Translations under genes and position numbers: made by a program
NCBI GenBank assembly: GCA_012845835.1
Contig: JABAKD010000005.1
Coordinates: 1,399,075 to 1,463,074, forward strand
Direction: 5' to 3'
Source of the DNA: Undaria pinnatifida
Lineage: Eukaryota > Sar > Phaeophyceae > Laminariales > Alariaceae
Length of the DNA stretch: 64,000 bases
Shown here: in pieces, positions 1-10,080 of the stretch
How the letters are laid out: each line of letters opens with the position of its first letter
Numbering within the stretch: the first letter of the stretch is position 1
Notes under the pieces: generated by a model
What the model saw: only the letters and a program-made list of their open reading frames with translations
Database searches by the model: none
Told to the model about the DNA's origin: nothing

Positions 1-900
1 GCGTAGTTATCATGGTCATATCGTCTCTGAGGACGGACGCAAGCAAGTATTGGCTTCTTCCGGCAGAACATCGCTATATTTGGGGAGTACCAACCGAACA
101 TGGCAATGAATGAATGAATGTTCTTGTGGTGTGTGGGCTGCAGAATAAAAATATTCCACTAGACAGTAGACTAGTATAGCCCTCCTCTCGGGAGTGATCC
201 GGGAGGAAGTGTATCGTAACAATAATAGTAGCGATGTCTGCAGTAGCTAGCTACAGTAGCTACAATAGTCTCAGTAGCAACAGCAGGCGGTCGAAGCAGC
301 CTCAGTGCAGGCAGTAGTGGTAGAGGAGTAGTGGTAGCAGTGGTGGTAGTAGTAATAGCTATATTGATATCGATAGGGGTACCTTTGTAAGGACCCCTGT
401 GGGGTTTCCGTGCTGACTATTTTGCCGGGGGCGCTTGGGCACGCTCTTCTACTAGCCCCTCTCTTGGTCTGAGAGAAACCTCTGAGTTTTATCGTAACAA
501 TAAGAAGAGTAGTAGTAGCAGTTGTAGCTGCAGTAGCTGCAGTAGCTTTATCGTAACAATAAGAAGAGTAGTAGTAGCAGTTGTAGCTGCAGTAGCTGCA
601 GTAGCTTCGGTGGAAGTAACAACAGCAGTAGCAAGACGCATACGTAATCTTCTACTAGCCCCGTTCTTGGGAGTGATCCGGGAATTGTATCGTGACAATA
701 ATAATAGCAGTGCCTGCAGTGGCTACAGTAGCCTGCCTCAGTAGCAACAGCAGCAGCGGAAGCAGCCGCAGCAGCAGTAGTATCGCGCAGGAGTAGCGGT
801 AGTAGTATAGCAATAACAATAACCTTTGTATAGAAGTATAGTGGCGTTGCCTCTGCATGTCTTTTCTTGTAGCTGGTAAATTGAATACGGCCAGTATATA
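1..900. repeat. Triplet-rich low-complexity region with a 59-bp tandem duplication
   Basis: Most of this stretch is interrupted AGT/AGC/GGT triplet repeat, densest at about 230-360 and 490-800. A 59-bp unit beginning TTTATCGTAACAATAAGAAG lies at 488-546 and again, identical as far as I can read, at 547-605. Related text (ATCGTAACAATAATAG) recurs near 211 and 690, so the whole block seems to have grown by local duplication. Long open frames here are serine/leucine runs read from the triplets and are not believable as genes. Confidence 0.8.
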
Positions 901-999
901 CTTCGTGTCGGGGTGTTGTTATGCGGTGATCTATTAGTCTAATCTTATTTAATAATAATAATAACACAATTATTATACTTCGTGTTCTCACCTTGTGGA

Positions 1000-1495
1000 A
1001 ATATTTTGAAGGCACAATGCGTGCAATGTCGGACGTCAAGAACGAAAAAATATACCTGGTGGTGATAAAATTATTTATATTTATTTGATAAAATTGTGAA
1101 AAGAGCGATGCAATTGTTCTCCTGGATGCAAAGATTGGCGCTGTGGCAGTTGTTAAACTGACTGAGCAGACACGCTGTGTGTCGATAACTCTCGAAAAAG
1201 GCCGCTTAAAGGCAACAAAGACTTCTAGGACGATGCACTGTGATGAGTTCAGATGCGGTTCGACGAGTGAACGTGGGGTGTATGTGCAAACACTCCAGTT
1301 CCTCAATCTTGATGGCCTCTTACAGCAACGTTTATCGACGGCTTGTCGCTGCAACTCATCGACTACAAAAACTGCTGAAAGGCTGAAATGTCTCCTAAAT
1401 ATATTGTTACTCATAATGAGCGGTGTAGTGAGTTGAACCACAACTTATGAAACATTGACTCAATAGGCTATGTACATACTGCCTATTTCTTAACA
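1000..1495 (-). repeat. 3' LTR of the copia element
   Basis: Aligns by eye with 7893-8359: shared blocks include CGCTGTGTGTCGA, GGTTCGACGAGTGAA, GCAAACACTCCAGTT, CAATCTTGATG and CTGCTGAAAGGCTGAAA. Read on the minus strand it starts TGTTAAGA at 1495, directly after a polypurine tract. The other end is not certain; clear alignment begins near 1100. Confidence 0.8.
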
Positions 1496-1504
1496 CTCCC
1501 CCTT
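1496..1504 (-). other. Polypurine tract
   Basis: On the minus strand AAGGGGGAG sits immediately before the TGTTAAGA start of the 3' LTR. This is where a copia plus-strand primer is expected. Confidence 0.75.
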
Positions 1505-1579
1505 AATGCAACTCGCTATGCATAAACGACGAGTGTCCCAGGGCGATACAAGTAGAACATTACTAAAAAGTCCTGATCA

Positions 1580-1745
1580 TGACTGAGGATCATCAAAAGC
1601 ACTTGTTGGAAGCAATAGAACCATTACTAAAGCACTGTTCATGGCTAACGATCATCAGCACTTGCTTGTTGGAAGCGATGGAAACATCACTGAAGTGTCA
1701 ATCATGTCTAACGATCACCAGCACTTGTTGGACGCAACGCTACTT
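1580..1745. repeat. About 63-bp imperfect tandem repeat, near three units
   Basis: Units begin near 1585, 1647 and 1713 and share GATCATCAGCACTTGTTGGA followed by an alanine/threonine-rich spacer. It lies between the end of the RNase H region and the 3' LTR of the copia element and looks non-coding. Confidence 0.65.
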
Positions 1746-1879
1746 CACTAGAACACGGAGAATGTAAACAAAACCATATAGCCTGTGCAGTGCAACTTGT
1801 AACTCCCCCCATTCCCGCGAAACAGTTCGAGTAAAAGACAATCAGCAATGAAGGAACCCCTGCGTTTTGATCGTCTAAA

Positions 1880-2643
1880 AACTTACCAATTTCAGGCAAA
1901 ATTTGCTGATCATCTTGAAGAAATAGCGCAACCTTTGCTTGCTGAGATACTTGGTGCCAATGTCAGCAAGCTGGTCCTCTTTCTTAACACATTTGACGTG
2001 ATTATGTCCTCCTCCTTGACTAGCTCTTGAAGGAAGAAGTACCGTAGAGCCACGTGCTAAACTCGCGAACTGTAGGTCTGATCTCCGGCGACGTGCAGAG
2101 CCGAGGTGTTGCCGATATAGAGTGGTAAGCTGTCGAAGCGCGTGCCGAACCCCAATTCCTTCATCATGTTAGAGTGGAACACCGCCGCCTTCATCGCTAG
2201 CGCCGCGGCCACACGTTCTACCTCCATAATGGATTGTGCTGTCAGCCCCTGTAGCCCCACCTTGAAGCTAACCGGGGGCGTTCGCAAGGAAGACAATATA
2301 TGAAGAATGACATCGACTTGCCGTTGTCCGGGTTGTTGCCTCAGTCTGCATCCGAAAATGTAGTCATCATTTTGAAGCCACCTTGCTTCTATGTGATGAC
2401 GAAATCCACCGTACCGGCCAGGTAGCGAAACAGATGTTCAGCTGCCGACATGGGAACTTTCGACGGTTTAGACACCGCCCTTGCCAGTTGGTTGACGGCG
2501 AATAGGATGTCATAGCGAGTCACCTGTCCAAGGTACATTACGCTGCCCGTGATGGCTTGGGAACGCTGCTTTTCCTCCTTACTTAGATGCCTCTCGTCCG
2601 GCTGGTCCAGCGACAGCTCTTTTCTCACACCAGTCGTGTACAC
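1880..2643 (-). pseudogene. Copia RNase H domain, broken
   Basis: RNase H would digest the RNA of the RNA/DNA hybrid. The frame at 2643-2389 carries the pre-RNase H block with ITGSVMYLGQVTRYD and AEHLFRYLAGTVDFV. After a frame change, 2296-2057 carries FKVGLQGLTAQSIMEVE and YIGNTSALHV, which match the catalytic Glu/Asp blocks of copia RNase H (the second block reads IGNTSA where IDNTSA is usual, so the Asp may be lost). The tail KEDQLADIGTKYL is at about 1940-2000, in yet another frame. At least two frameshifts separate the pieces. Confidence 0.85.
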
Positions 2644-3674
2644 GTTGAATTGCAGCTTGCCATGCCGTACCGCTCCAGCAGGGACTTGGTGTGTTTCTCC
2701 GGGGTGATGGTCACCGTCCCCTTCTCGCGGTCGCGGGTAACACCCACATCCCGAGCACGAGTGGCACTTCGCCCATGTCTGTTATTGAGAAACGACTCAT
2801 GGGCTTCTGCTTGATCCGCGTTAGCATCAAGACGACGTTTCCGAGCGAGCGAACGTCGTCGACATACAGGGCCAGGATATAAATGGCGCCACACTCCGAG
2901 TAGGTGTAGACGCACGGGTCCGACTTGAGACTTTTGAAGCCAATGTCCACCCGATGTTTGTCGATCGTGTTCCACCAGTTGGTCGGGCTCTGGCGGAAGC
3001 CAGAAAGGCTTTTCGAAAGCCTCATTACCAGTGAGACTCCGTTTTCGTCGAATTTCTCGTATTCGGGCGCCATCTTGACATAAACTTCGTCTGTGACATC
3101 GGCGTTCAGAAACGCGGTGTTGTAGTCTAGCTGCCAGCACTCCAGATTGAGCTCCGCCGCTATTGTCAGCACCATTCGGGTGCTCGGGAGCCCGCAGACG
3201 GGAGCAAACGTGCTGCCGCAATCAATGCCCGGTAATTGGCCCCATCCTTTAGTACAACAACGCGTCCCTTGCGCGAGTTGTCCTCCTTGACCTTGTAAAC
3301 CCATCTATTGCCGATAATCTTGTGTCCCGCGGGGACAGAGGTCGCCGCCAGGAGGGTTTGGTACATTGTTATTTTTCAGGCTTGGCATTTTCGTGCCCGA
3401 GGCCGCTTTCCACTGCGCCTTGGCCGGTAGAAATCATGGCCTATGTAGAGGTGCTTGGATTTATTTCCGCATTCTCCCTGGCCGAACAGCTTTGAATGGT
3501 CGTCCCGGCGTAGGGGTATTCAACGGTAGAGTCTGCTCTGTACGTCTCATGCACAATATCCGGCAGGGTTTCCTTGGTATAGAGCCTTAGCCCTCGGAGC
3601 TCATAGAGCGCGGGCCCGGTGGCGATCGCCGTTGGGTGAGCAGAATTTGAACGGCTGTGAGCGTTACGCGTCAC
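2644..3674 (-). pseudogene. Copia reverse transcriptase, frameshifted
   Basis: In order on the minus strand: the pre-RT linker with ALYELRGLRLYTKETLPD (3674-3441), the RT start NRWVYKVKEDN (about 3320-3290), then STFAPVCGLPSTRMV, LDYNTAFLNADVTDEVYVKM and the catalytic box LALYVDD (YVDD at about 2855-2866). These are the standard copia RT blocks. A frameshift near 3230 separates KDGANY from the palm domain, and another near 2750 separates it from GVTRDREKGTVTITPEKHT. No full-length product is possible. Confidence 0.9.
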
Positions 3675-3716
3675 AAACGATTTTGCTGCGGTGCCGGCAC
3701 GCGTAAGGCGAGGACT

Positions 3717-3970
3717 GACGCGTGCTACGATAGAGGTGCACCGCTTTTTTTTTGATACTACCCCTCAATCATGGAAGCTTAAGACCTCCCCCAAAAACTG
3801 ACTTGGAGAGAAATCAAATCTGCTACACCGGAGAAAACATGCCACGGCCTATGTACAAAACCAAAACCACGCCCAAAAAATTGCCTTACCACGACGACTT
3901 TCGGTTAAGGGGCCCCGTCAATCAGAAACCATTTTAGACGAAAACTGCTGCCTCTATCGTAGCACGCGTC
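3717..3970. mobile_element. 254-bp MITE-like element inserted in copia pol (family B)
   Basis: The ends are perfect 20-bp inverted repeats: GACGCGTGCTACGATAGAGG at 3717-3736 and its complement at 3951-3970. No coding capacity. It sits between the integrase C-terminus and RT of the copia element, and the fused open frame from 4474 runs into it, which shows the insertion came after the copia. I see no clear target duplication. End fragments of the same family recur at about 7036-7320, 45597, 47330-47400, 47640-47705, 53302 and 57908. Confidence 0.75.
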
Positions 3971-4474
3971 TAGCACTACTGCCTCTAGACGCGAATGTCC
4001 TCGATATTGAAGCGGCTGTGATCCAGTCAGTGGTGTTCCCAAGGACGCTCCCGTGGTTGACACCGCCTGCTCCTGTGGTCCGAGAACAATTTCCTGCGAA
4101 ACTCCGTCCGTAGGCTCTCCCCCGGGAATCGCCCCTCCTTGCGGTGGTCCTGCAGCTCCTGCGTCCAGTGTGTCCCTCCTAGTGATCTCGCTGATCCGCT
4201 CCAAGAGTTCAGCCACCGGTAGATTGTCTGAGAGCCCACCCACAGCGATGTGGTCAGCAGACGCACCGGGAATCGGCTCCAACACGGAAGTGCAATCGCG
4301 AAGAACGCGCAGAAAGTCGCCGTTTACGATGTAGTTGTGGTCGTTCATGCCGCTGCTTGGCGGGTTAACCTGCTGCGAAGTTTCTTCCAACGGTGGCGGG
4401 AATGGGCGCGGTGGTGTCTCGATGAAGATGACGTTCCGGATCTCCACAATTGGCCGGGTAGCAGAATTGTACAC
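3971..4474 (-). pseudogene. Copia integrase C-terminal region and linker
   Basis: The frame begins YNSATRPIVEIRNVIFIETP, the copia signature after the integrase core (YDP-x-TRxxxxSRDVxF in better-kept elements). A low-complexity acidic/Pro-Gly linker follows, as is usual before RT. The frame ends by running into the family B insertion at 3970. Confidence 0.8.
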
Positions 4475-4499
4475 TCGATACCTCTTTAGCTGTTGTTAT

Positions 4500-5105
4500 T
4501 GTACCCAACCAGTTGTCCTTCTACCGCCTTGAGGTCAAGCGTTTTGGAGTACGTCTCAATATATGCACGAAGGCCCGTGCAACGGTGACTCGAACAAGTC
4601 TCAGATCCGGCTCCGACCCGTGTAGCATTTATACGGAGACTGCATGCCGATCGCAGAGGGCGGTGCCTTGTTGCCCAAAAACGCCGCCGTGGGCATCAAT
4701 TATCCCCATAGAAACTTTAGCAGTCCGCTGTCGGCAAAGCATAAACCGCACCATAGCTGCAAGAGTTCTTCCAACGCGTTCGGACATGCCGATTTGCTGC
4801 GGCGTGTTGGTGATGGTGTACGAGCGACACCCACGTTTGAAGCCAGTAGTCCTGAAACTTGTTGGGTTATGAATTCACCTCCTTTATCCACCCTCAACCG
4901 CTCGACGCGGAAACCACTTGGAATCACCACAGATTGTGCGAATACCTGAAATTAGTTGAGAGTGTCGTGCTTACACTTCAGCAAACAAAGCTCCGTCCAC
5001 GTGGTGTACTCGTCGGAAATCTTTGTGATGTACGTATAGCCCCCGAGGGCCTCTGGGGTTAAAGGTCACATGAGATCTGCGAAAACGAGTTGGAAAGGGA
5101 GTTTA
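4500..5105 (-). pseudogene. Copia integrase core (DDE), with internal stop
   Basis: The first catalytic Asp block reads PFQLVFADLM, then a TGA at 5066-5068 where copia elements normally have a glycine codon, then PLTPEALGGYTYITKISDEY. The second Asp block, LRVDKGGEFI, is at about 4890-4920 in a different frame. The stop and frameshift kill the enzyme. In a live element this protein would insert the cDNA into the host genome. Confidence 0.85.
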
Positions 5106-5109
5106 ATTT

Positions 5110-5412
5110 TGTGATTGGCGGTCATGGGATGAGCCAGCTGGTGACTCTTGCCCACGTCGCGCACATCGCGCAGTCTGGCACAGACCCGTCGAAAAGCATG
5201 CCGTTGTTATCAAGGTTTTTAAGAAGGCTTAAGCTCTTGTGGTTGAGATGTCCTGGTCGCCGATGCCACAGGTTGGTGTTTGTCGCAGCCGGCATTGCCA
5301 GCTCCGGCCCGTTGCCACCGCTGGCGAGGTCCAGCTCGAGAAAAAATATATCGTGCCCCGGCTCTGTGCGCGGAAGCGTTTGGTTGTGTCTTTCCAGCCT
5401 TGGGTTGGTCAT
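5110..5412 (-). pseudogene. Copia GAG-pre-integrase zinc-binding domain
   Basis: Contains LWHRRPGHLNHKSLSLLKN followed by CAMCATW, the His-His-Cys-Cys finger in front of copia integrase. The frame is open over about 96 residues but is separated from the protease and integrase frames. Confidence 0.85.
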
Positions 5413-5509
5413 GGTTGGTCATGCCAAAGATAGGCACCACATCGTTACGCGCAGCTTTCTTGACATAGAACAGGTTACGCCCAAGGCCAGGCACAATCAG
5501 ACACGAAAG

Positions 5510-5850
5510 TTAAATTAACCGTCGCACTTCTTTGTCGTCGACGACGTGGCCCCGGAACAACGAACCCCCCCCCCCCCCGGCGGTTGAGATTATTCGTGGC
5601 ATGTCCAAGACCTTGTACTCTTCCAGTCTGCCCCAAAATCTGGGGATGATGGCGTCGTCAAAATAGTGTCGCGACGCGCCAGTGTCCACCAGCACATCAA
5701 CGGAGTCGTTGCTGCAGCAGCCTGTCGACAGCCTTGCGGTGGGACCGATCGTGAGAGTCGAGCCGTCTTCCGTACTGGTGATGCCCCCAAAGACTTCGGG
5801 CTGTCCATAGGTGTTCCTGACCATTCGGGTACAAAAGCGAGATGCCAAAC
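5510..5850 (-). pseudogene. Copia aspartic protease
   Basis: The active-site signature VDVLVDTGASRHYF lies at about 5665-5700. It is followed by a glycine stretch that corresponds to a C homopolymer at 5565-5579. That homopolymer is a likely place for frame slips. The protein would process Gag-Pol. Confidence 0.85.
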
Positions 5851-6208
5851 GAGAGCCACAGATAGTGGAGAATAGCCACCACCATCAGAGCACGGGTAAT
5901 AGCCGTCAACTCCTCGACAATGTGCTCTCAAAATCCCAGCTGCTTGGTCGGTTTTTCCTCGACCATGAGGAGCGAGTCATCAGCCTCTTCTCCCCTGACG
6001 CCGCCAAAAAATCCGATCAGCCCGCTGGTGTCGACTGGTTCATCCGTGGGGCCGAATGGCCAAAATGCTTCCTCCTCCGTCGGCGCTTCCACTGCGGTGA
6101 ACGAGACCGGGTGCTCGATGTAGATAGCGGCATAGTTGGCGTTACCGGCATTTGCACTGCCGAACAACATGCCCGGGGCGGCTGTCCGCATCGCTACGCG
6201 TAGTGCTC

Positions 6209-7030
6209 TTATGGAAAAGAGCGCCGCTGATTTCTGTCTCCTCCTGTCCTCGCGTCTCCTGATTCTGCTCTTCCGTGGCGCTTGTCAAGCGCTGTTTTCG
6301 CCGATGTTGCTGACTCCCCCGGGTTGGGCCGATGTATGTCGATGCCCCTTAAAGATGGCGCAGTCGTGCGTAACGTGTCCGAATACTTTACAGTAGTTGC
6401 ACCGCACGTCACTGCTGGTGTGCCCCATCACCTGCATGGCAATGCCGAGGCCGCGTTGACAGAGCACGAAAGGTCGTCGACGTAAAAATAGTGTGTACCA
6501 TGTGCCGAATGTCGTCCAGCCAAAAATACCGCCTCTCGTAGCTGGCGGTTCGGACCCTCTCGTAGTTGAGCGAAAGGCCTTGGAGAATGATGTCCTCGTA
6601 CCTCTCGTCGCGTGCTGTCTGTCGCAGTTCCTCGAAGAGGTTACGGCATTCGTCCAGAACGAAAAATAAGTCGCCCGAATCCTGGCCGGGCTCCGTCTTC
6701 GTGTTGACGAGTTTCTTGTGGCATGCCCTTCTGGCCTCCTTAGTGTGGCCGTTGTACTTCTCAATCAGAGCGTTCCACGCCAGCTGTCCATGTCCCGGCT
6801 CCAATCGTCTGGCCGCTTCACCTCGAACTTCTTGACGGCACTGTTGGCGGAGCCAGACGTGGTGAGAAGAAGAACACCCCAGAGATCTTGGTTCGCCTGT
6901 AATCATTTGTGCTCAGCGACAGCTTTATTAGGCGTCGCGGTGTCGGTGCTGCCCGGAGTAGATGATGATGGCTCGTCGTTGCCGTGGAACACATCGAATA
7001 CGGCGCTGCTGTAGGCTGTAGAGAGAGACA
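6209..7030 (-). pseudogene. Copia Gag, C-terminal two thirds with CCHC knuckle
   Basis: From high to low coordinate: FDVFHGNDEP, then KRPDDWSRDMDSW, then the UBN2-type Gag core with ALIEKYNGHTKEARRA and LVNTKTEPGQDSGDLFFVL, then CNYCKVFGHVTHDC (CX2CX4HX4C zinc knuckle) at about 6358-6402. At least three reading frames are used, so frameshifts break it. Gag would form the particle and bind RNA. Confidence 0.85.
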
Positions 7031-7035
7031 GAAAT

Positions 7036-7320
7036 ACGCATTCTGCGATAGAAGGTTGCACGTTTCTTCTTGAACGATTTTTCGAATGACGACGGTAGTC
7101 CTTAACCAAAAATCGTGGAAAAGGCGCCATTTTTTTGCATGATTCTCGCTGTGTGTACCTAGAGGGATACGTACCTAGAGGGATACGTTTGATGCTTTCA
7201 TCCGGGGTATAGGAGTTATATTTTTCTCCAAGTCAATGTGTGGGAGAGCTCTTAAGTTCCCAAATCGAGGAGTAGTATTGGAAATAAAAAGTGATGCACC
7301 TGTATATCGTAGCACGCGTC
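7036..7320. mobile_element. Second MITE-like insertion in the copia element (family B)
   Basis: The right end at about 7296-7320 (TATCGTAGCACGCGTC) matches the 3717-3970 element. The left end near 7040-7062 (CTGCGATAGAAGGTTGCA) matches the other end imperfectly. It separates the Gag N-terminus (KLRIYQ, ends about 7321) from FDVFHG (about 7010), which should be nearly adjacent. An 18-bp sequence (CCTAGAGGGATACGT) is duplicated at about 7158-7190 inside it. Left edge approximate. Confidence 0.55.
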
Positions 7321-7427
7321 GACTGGTAGATCCGCAGCTTGCTCTTGTATTCTTGAAACGACTCCTTGTTCCTGCTGGCAAATACGGGGCAGTTTTCGAT
7401 GACCGCCGGGGTGTTGTTGGACGCCAC
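7320..7427 (-). pseudogene. Copia Gag N-terminus
   Basis: Starts MASNNTPAVIENCPVF and continues FQEYKSKLRIYQ, the usual start of copia Gag. It is then cut by the family B insertion. The leader to the 5' LTR (7428-7880) holds AACA/ACAG-rich low-complexity sequence at about 7530-7640. Confidence 0.75.
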
Positions 7428-7880
7428 GCTCTCTCTATGGCGACCACTCGACGGTAAATGCTATCTGTCCCAGCAGCGGGCATTATATAATAATATAGTA
7501 AATAAAAGAACCTGAGTCCCGGTCGTTGTACTAAAAAAAAACAAAGAAACAAGGAAACAAACAGGAGACCTGAACAAGCAGACCAACAAACAAAACGAAC
7601 AGGCAAACCAACAGACAGACAAACAGACAAACTTGCCCGCCGAGTCCGTTGGAATATAGTCTATAGTATTAACACTAGTAGGTGAAAAGACGATCCCGAG
7701 TCTCGGTCGCGGTGCTAAAAGACAAACAAACACCCGTGCGAGTCTGTGTTGGGACCCTGAATCGCGGAACCGAACTGTGTCGTCCGATCGCTGAAAAAAT
7801 CGAACTAAAGCTGAGGAACTTCGTGTAAAATCAAATTAAAGCTGAGGAGCTTTGTGCAAAAATCCCAAGCCGCTGCTCCT

Positions 7881-7892
7881 GCTCGGGGTCCA
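7881..7892 (-). other. Candidate primer-binding site
   Basis: On the minus strand TGGACCCCGAGC follows where the 5' LTR should end. TGG plus a G/C-rich stretch could pair with the 3' acceptor end of a tRNA ending in CCA. I cannot name the tRNA, and the LTR edge here is not sharp. Confidence 0.35.
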
Positions 7893-8359
7893 CGAAGGTT
7901 CTTGATGCACGCGACGCGCTGAGTAAATGATGGCTCAAAAACCTATTGAGAATAGTCGATGATACTCCTGCATTAGGCTGCAAACATTGGCACGGTCAGC
8001 TGTGAAAGGGACTGAGCAGAAACGCTGTGTGTCGACGGTGTGGAGAATGGCTGACTCTTGAAAGAGGCCGCTTGAGGGCAACAAGGGCTTAGGACGATGA
8101 CCGGCGACAATTTCAGATACGGTTCGACGAGTGAATGTGAGGTGTATGCAAACACTCCAGTTTCCCAATCTTGATGACCTCTTGCAGCAACGGCTATCGA
8201 TGGCTTGTCGCTGACAACTCGTCGACCACAACAAACTGCTGAAAGGCTGAAAGGCCTCCTAAAATATCCCGATACTCCTAATGCGGTGTAATTAGTTGAA
8301 CCGCAACTTACGAAGCATTGGCTCAATAGGCTAATGTACATACTACTTATCTCTTAATA
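7893..8359 (-). repeat. 5' LTR of the copia element
   Basis: Partner of the LTR at 1000-1495. The outer end at 8359 reads TATTAAGA on the minus strand where the other LTR has TGTTAAGA, so the terminal TG has mutated. Many indels separate the two LTRs. Confidence 0.8.
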
Positions 8360-9990
8360 GTAATATGTACATACATCAATTGAGTTTAATTGACACACGC
8401 GCGTATGAAAATACGTGGAAGTGTATATTGTAAGCTTAAGCTTTATTTTTCCCCATCCGCGCGGGAGGAGACATCGATATTTTTAGTGTGACATCGTCTA
8501 TTTCTTACTGCAAAATGGATATTGTAGTCTAACACGCTAATATCATCATGGTTTGTTGCAGGCTTAATGAAAAACATGAATAACAGCACAAAATACAGTG
8601 CCTGATACACTTGCCGGTTGCGTCTTCAGTTTTCTTCCTCCGCGTGGCACACGGGATAATAAGGGTGCAAAGTTGACAGCTAAAATACCCGCCACGAACG
8701 AGAATGCCCGTGTGATCAAGCAAAACTATGACGCCCTTGAGGGGAATAATCGATGTATGGCGCTGATCGATGACGCTGAAGCTCATGCTGCGCACTAACA
8801 AACTGTCGCATGTTAAACAGAAAAATAAAGCGATGGACAAGGAGGCACAACCTGCATCACGTCATTGGGTCCATCCCACATATACACTTCCCAATCAATC
8901 ATACTACAGGCCCTCGGCAGGAGACAGACGTCGTCAAACGTCAAACCGTATTATGGTGGTATCGGATTGAAGCAGGCGCCACACACAGTTAGTTGGTTAG
9001 TTAGTTCCCGCGGTGGCAAGTGACGTATTGTTTTTCGTAGTTATAGTGTTCATGGTTCGCAATCGTGGTGTACCTTATAATGCTGGCGTCGTCGGCATGA
9101 CAATTTCGGTGGCGTCGTCGGCAGGACCGTTCTTCTGGTCAGAAATTTCTTTGCCCGATCTCGGTCGTATTATTTTTTGTTCATCATGAATCCCGGTCGG
9201 GCTGTTGTGCCTTATTCCGATGCATTGGTTGATCAACCATGTCTTCTCGAGCTAGTGCGGGAGTGACGAGCGGCCCGGGATGTTACTATGCGTGTGCTCC
9301 ACTTCACGGCCTTCACCCACTGCTACTACTACTGCGTTTCCACTGCTTCCCAGCGCGAGATTTGATCATTGAGTACTGGTTGTCTTGCGCGCTAAATACG
9401 ACCACTGAGTAATGTCGTCTTGCGCGCTAAATATCGCGGTGCCACTCTCACTGCTGCTGTTGCACCATTGTTCACGTCCCCGCTCGAGATGACTGTCCGC
9501 GCGCCGCCGAAGATGCCCGTCGTCTCCTTCTACACGATTACGCATTCGGGGCCATTACGGAGTCGAGGTCGCTTCTACTGTTGCTGCCACCTGGTTGCCG
9601 CTGGTGCCTCGCGCGAGATGTGGTTGTCCGCACTTCAAACTCAAGTCAATTGAAAAAACAGAAAAGAAAAGATAAGAGGTAGAAAATAAAGTATCATATA
9701 TATAAGAAAATAAAGCGAAACGGAAAAGGAAAAGAAAAGATAAGTAGAGGAAGCAAGGAAATGAAAGAAAAAGAAACAAAAAACAGCACAATACTATTAA
9801 TGGCAGACCCTAGGAACTGACTAAATTCGGCATTGGGTTCATAGAGGGTATCAAGTGCATCAATGGCACAGGGAGGGAAACGCAACAAGGCGAACAAGTC
9901 AGACTGGCGTTACGATAACTTGTGACGGCCACTGGAAGGCCTACAAGCTTCAGGACGATGATGGCCAGACCCAGACTTTCAGTCTCTTGG
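8360..9990. other. No gene seen; contains one dispersed repeat
   Basis: 8395-8470 is a short repeat (GTATGAAAATACGTGGAAG through TTTTTCCCCATCCGC) found again at about 62315-62390. 9370-9440 has a local duplication of GTCTTGCGCGCTAAATA. 9660-9790 is strongly purine-rich. Nothing else looks like a gene. Confidence 0.6.
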
Positions 9991-9994
9991 GCAG

Positions 9995-10080
9995 GACGCC
10001 CCCCCCTTCCCCCCTCTCCTGTTTCTCCCTCCCCCCCTCCCCCCCGTCACCCCCCCCACGCGCGCCCCTCTCCCCCCGGC
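9995..10080. repeat. C-rich low-complexity tract
   Basis: Runs of C broken by CT and G at the 3' side of the LINE. Proline-rich frames on the plus strand here come from the tract and are not genes. Confidence 0.8.

Larger units (their letters stand above)
1000..8359 (-). mobile_element. Decayed Ty1/copia-type LTR retrotransposon
   Basis: On the minus strand the order is LTR, gag with a CCHC knuckle, aspartic protease, GAG-pre-integrase finger, integrase, reverse transcriptase, RNase H, polypurine tract, LTR. That is the copia order (integrase before RT). Related LTR copies lie at about 1000-1495 and 7893-8359. The LTRs have diverged by both substitutions and indels, and the coding part has frameshifts, an internal stop and two small inserted elements, so the copy is old and cannot move by itself. 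The outer ends at 1495 (inner edge of the 3' LTR) and 8359 (outer edge of the 5' LTR) are clear to within a base or two. The other LTR edges are approximate, and I could not identify a target-site duplication. Confidence 0.9.

Noticed and set aside
548-1441. 297-codon minus-strand open frame
   Set aside because: It runs from the 3' LTR of the copia element through AGT/AGC triplets; the long Ser/Leu/Ala runs come from the repeats.
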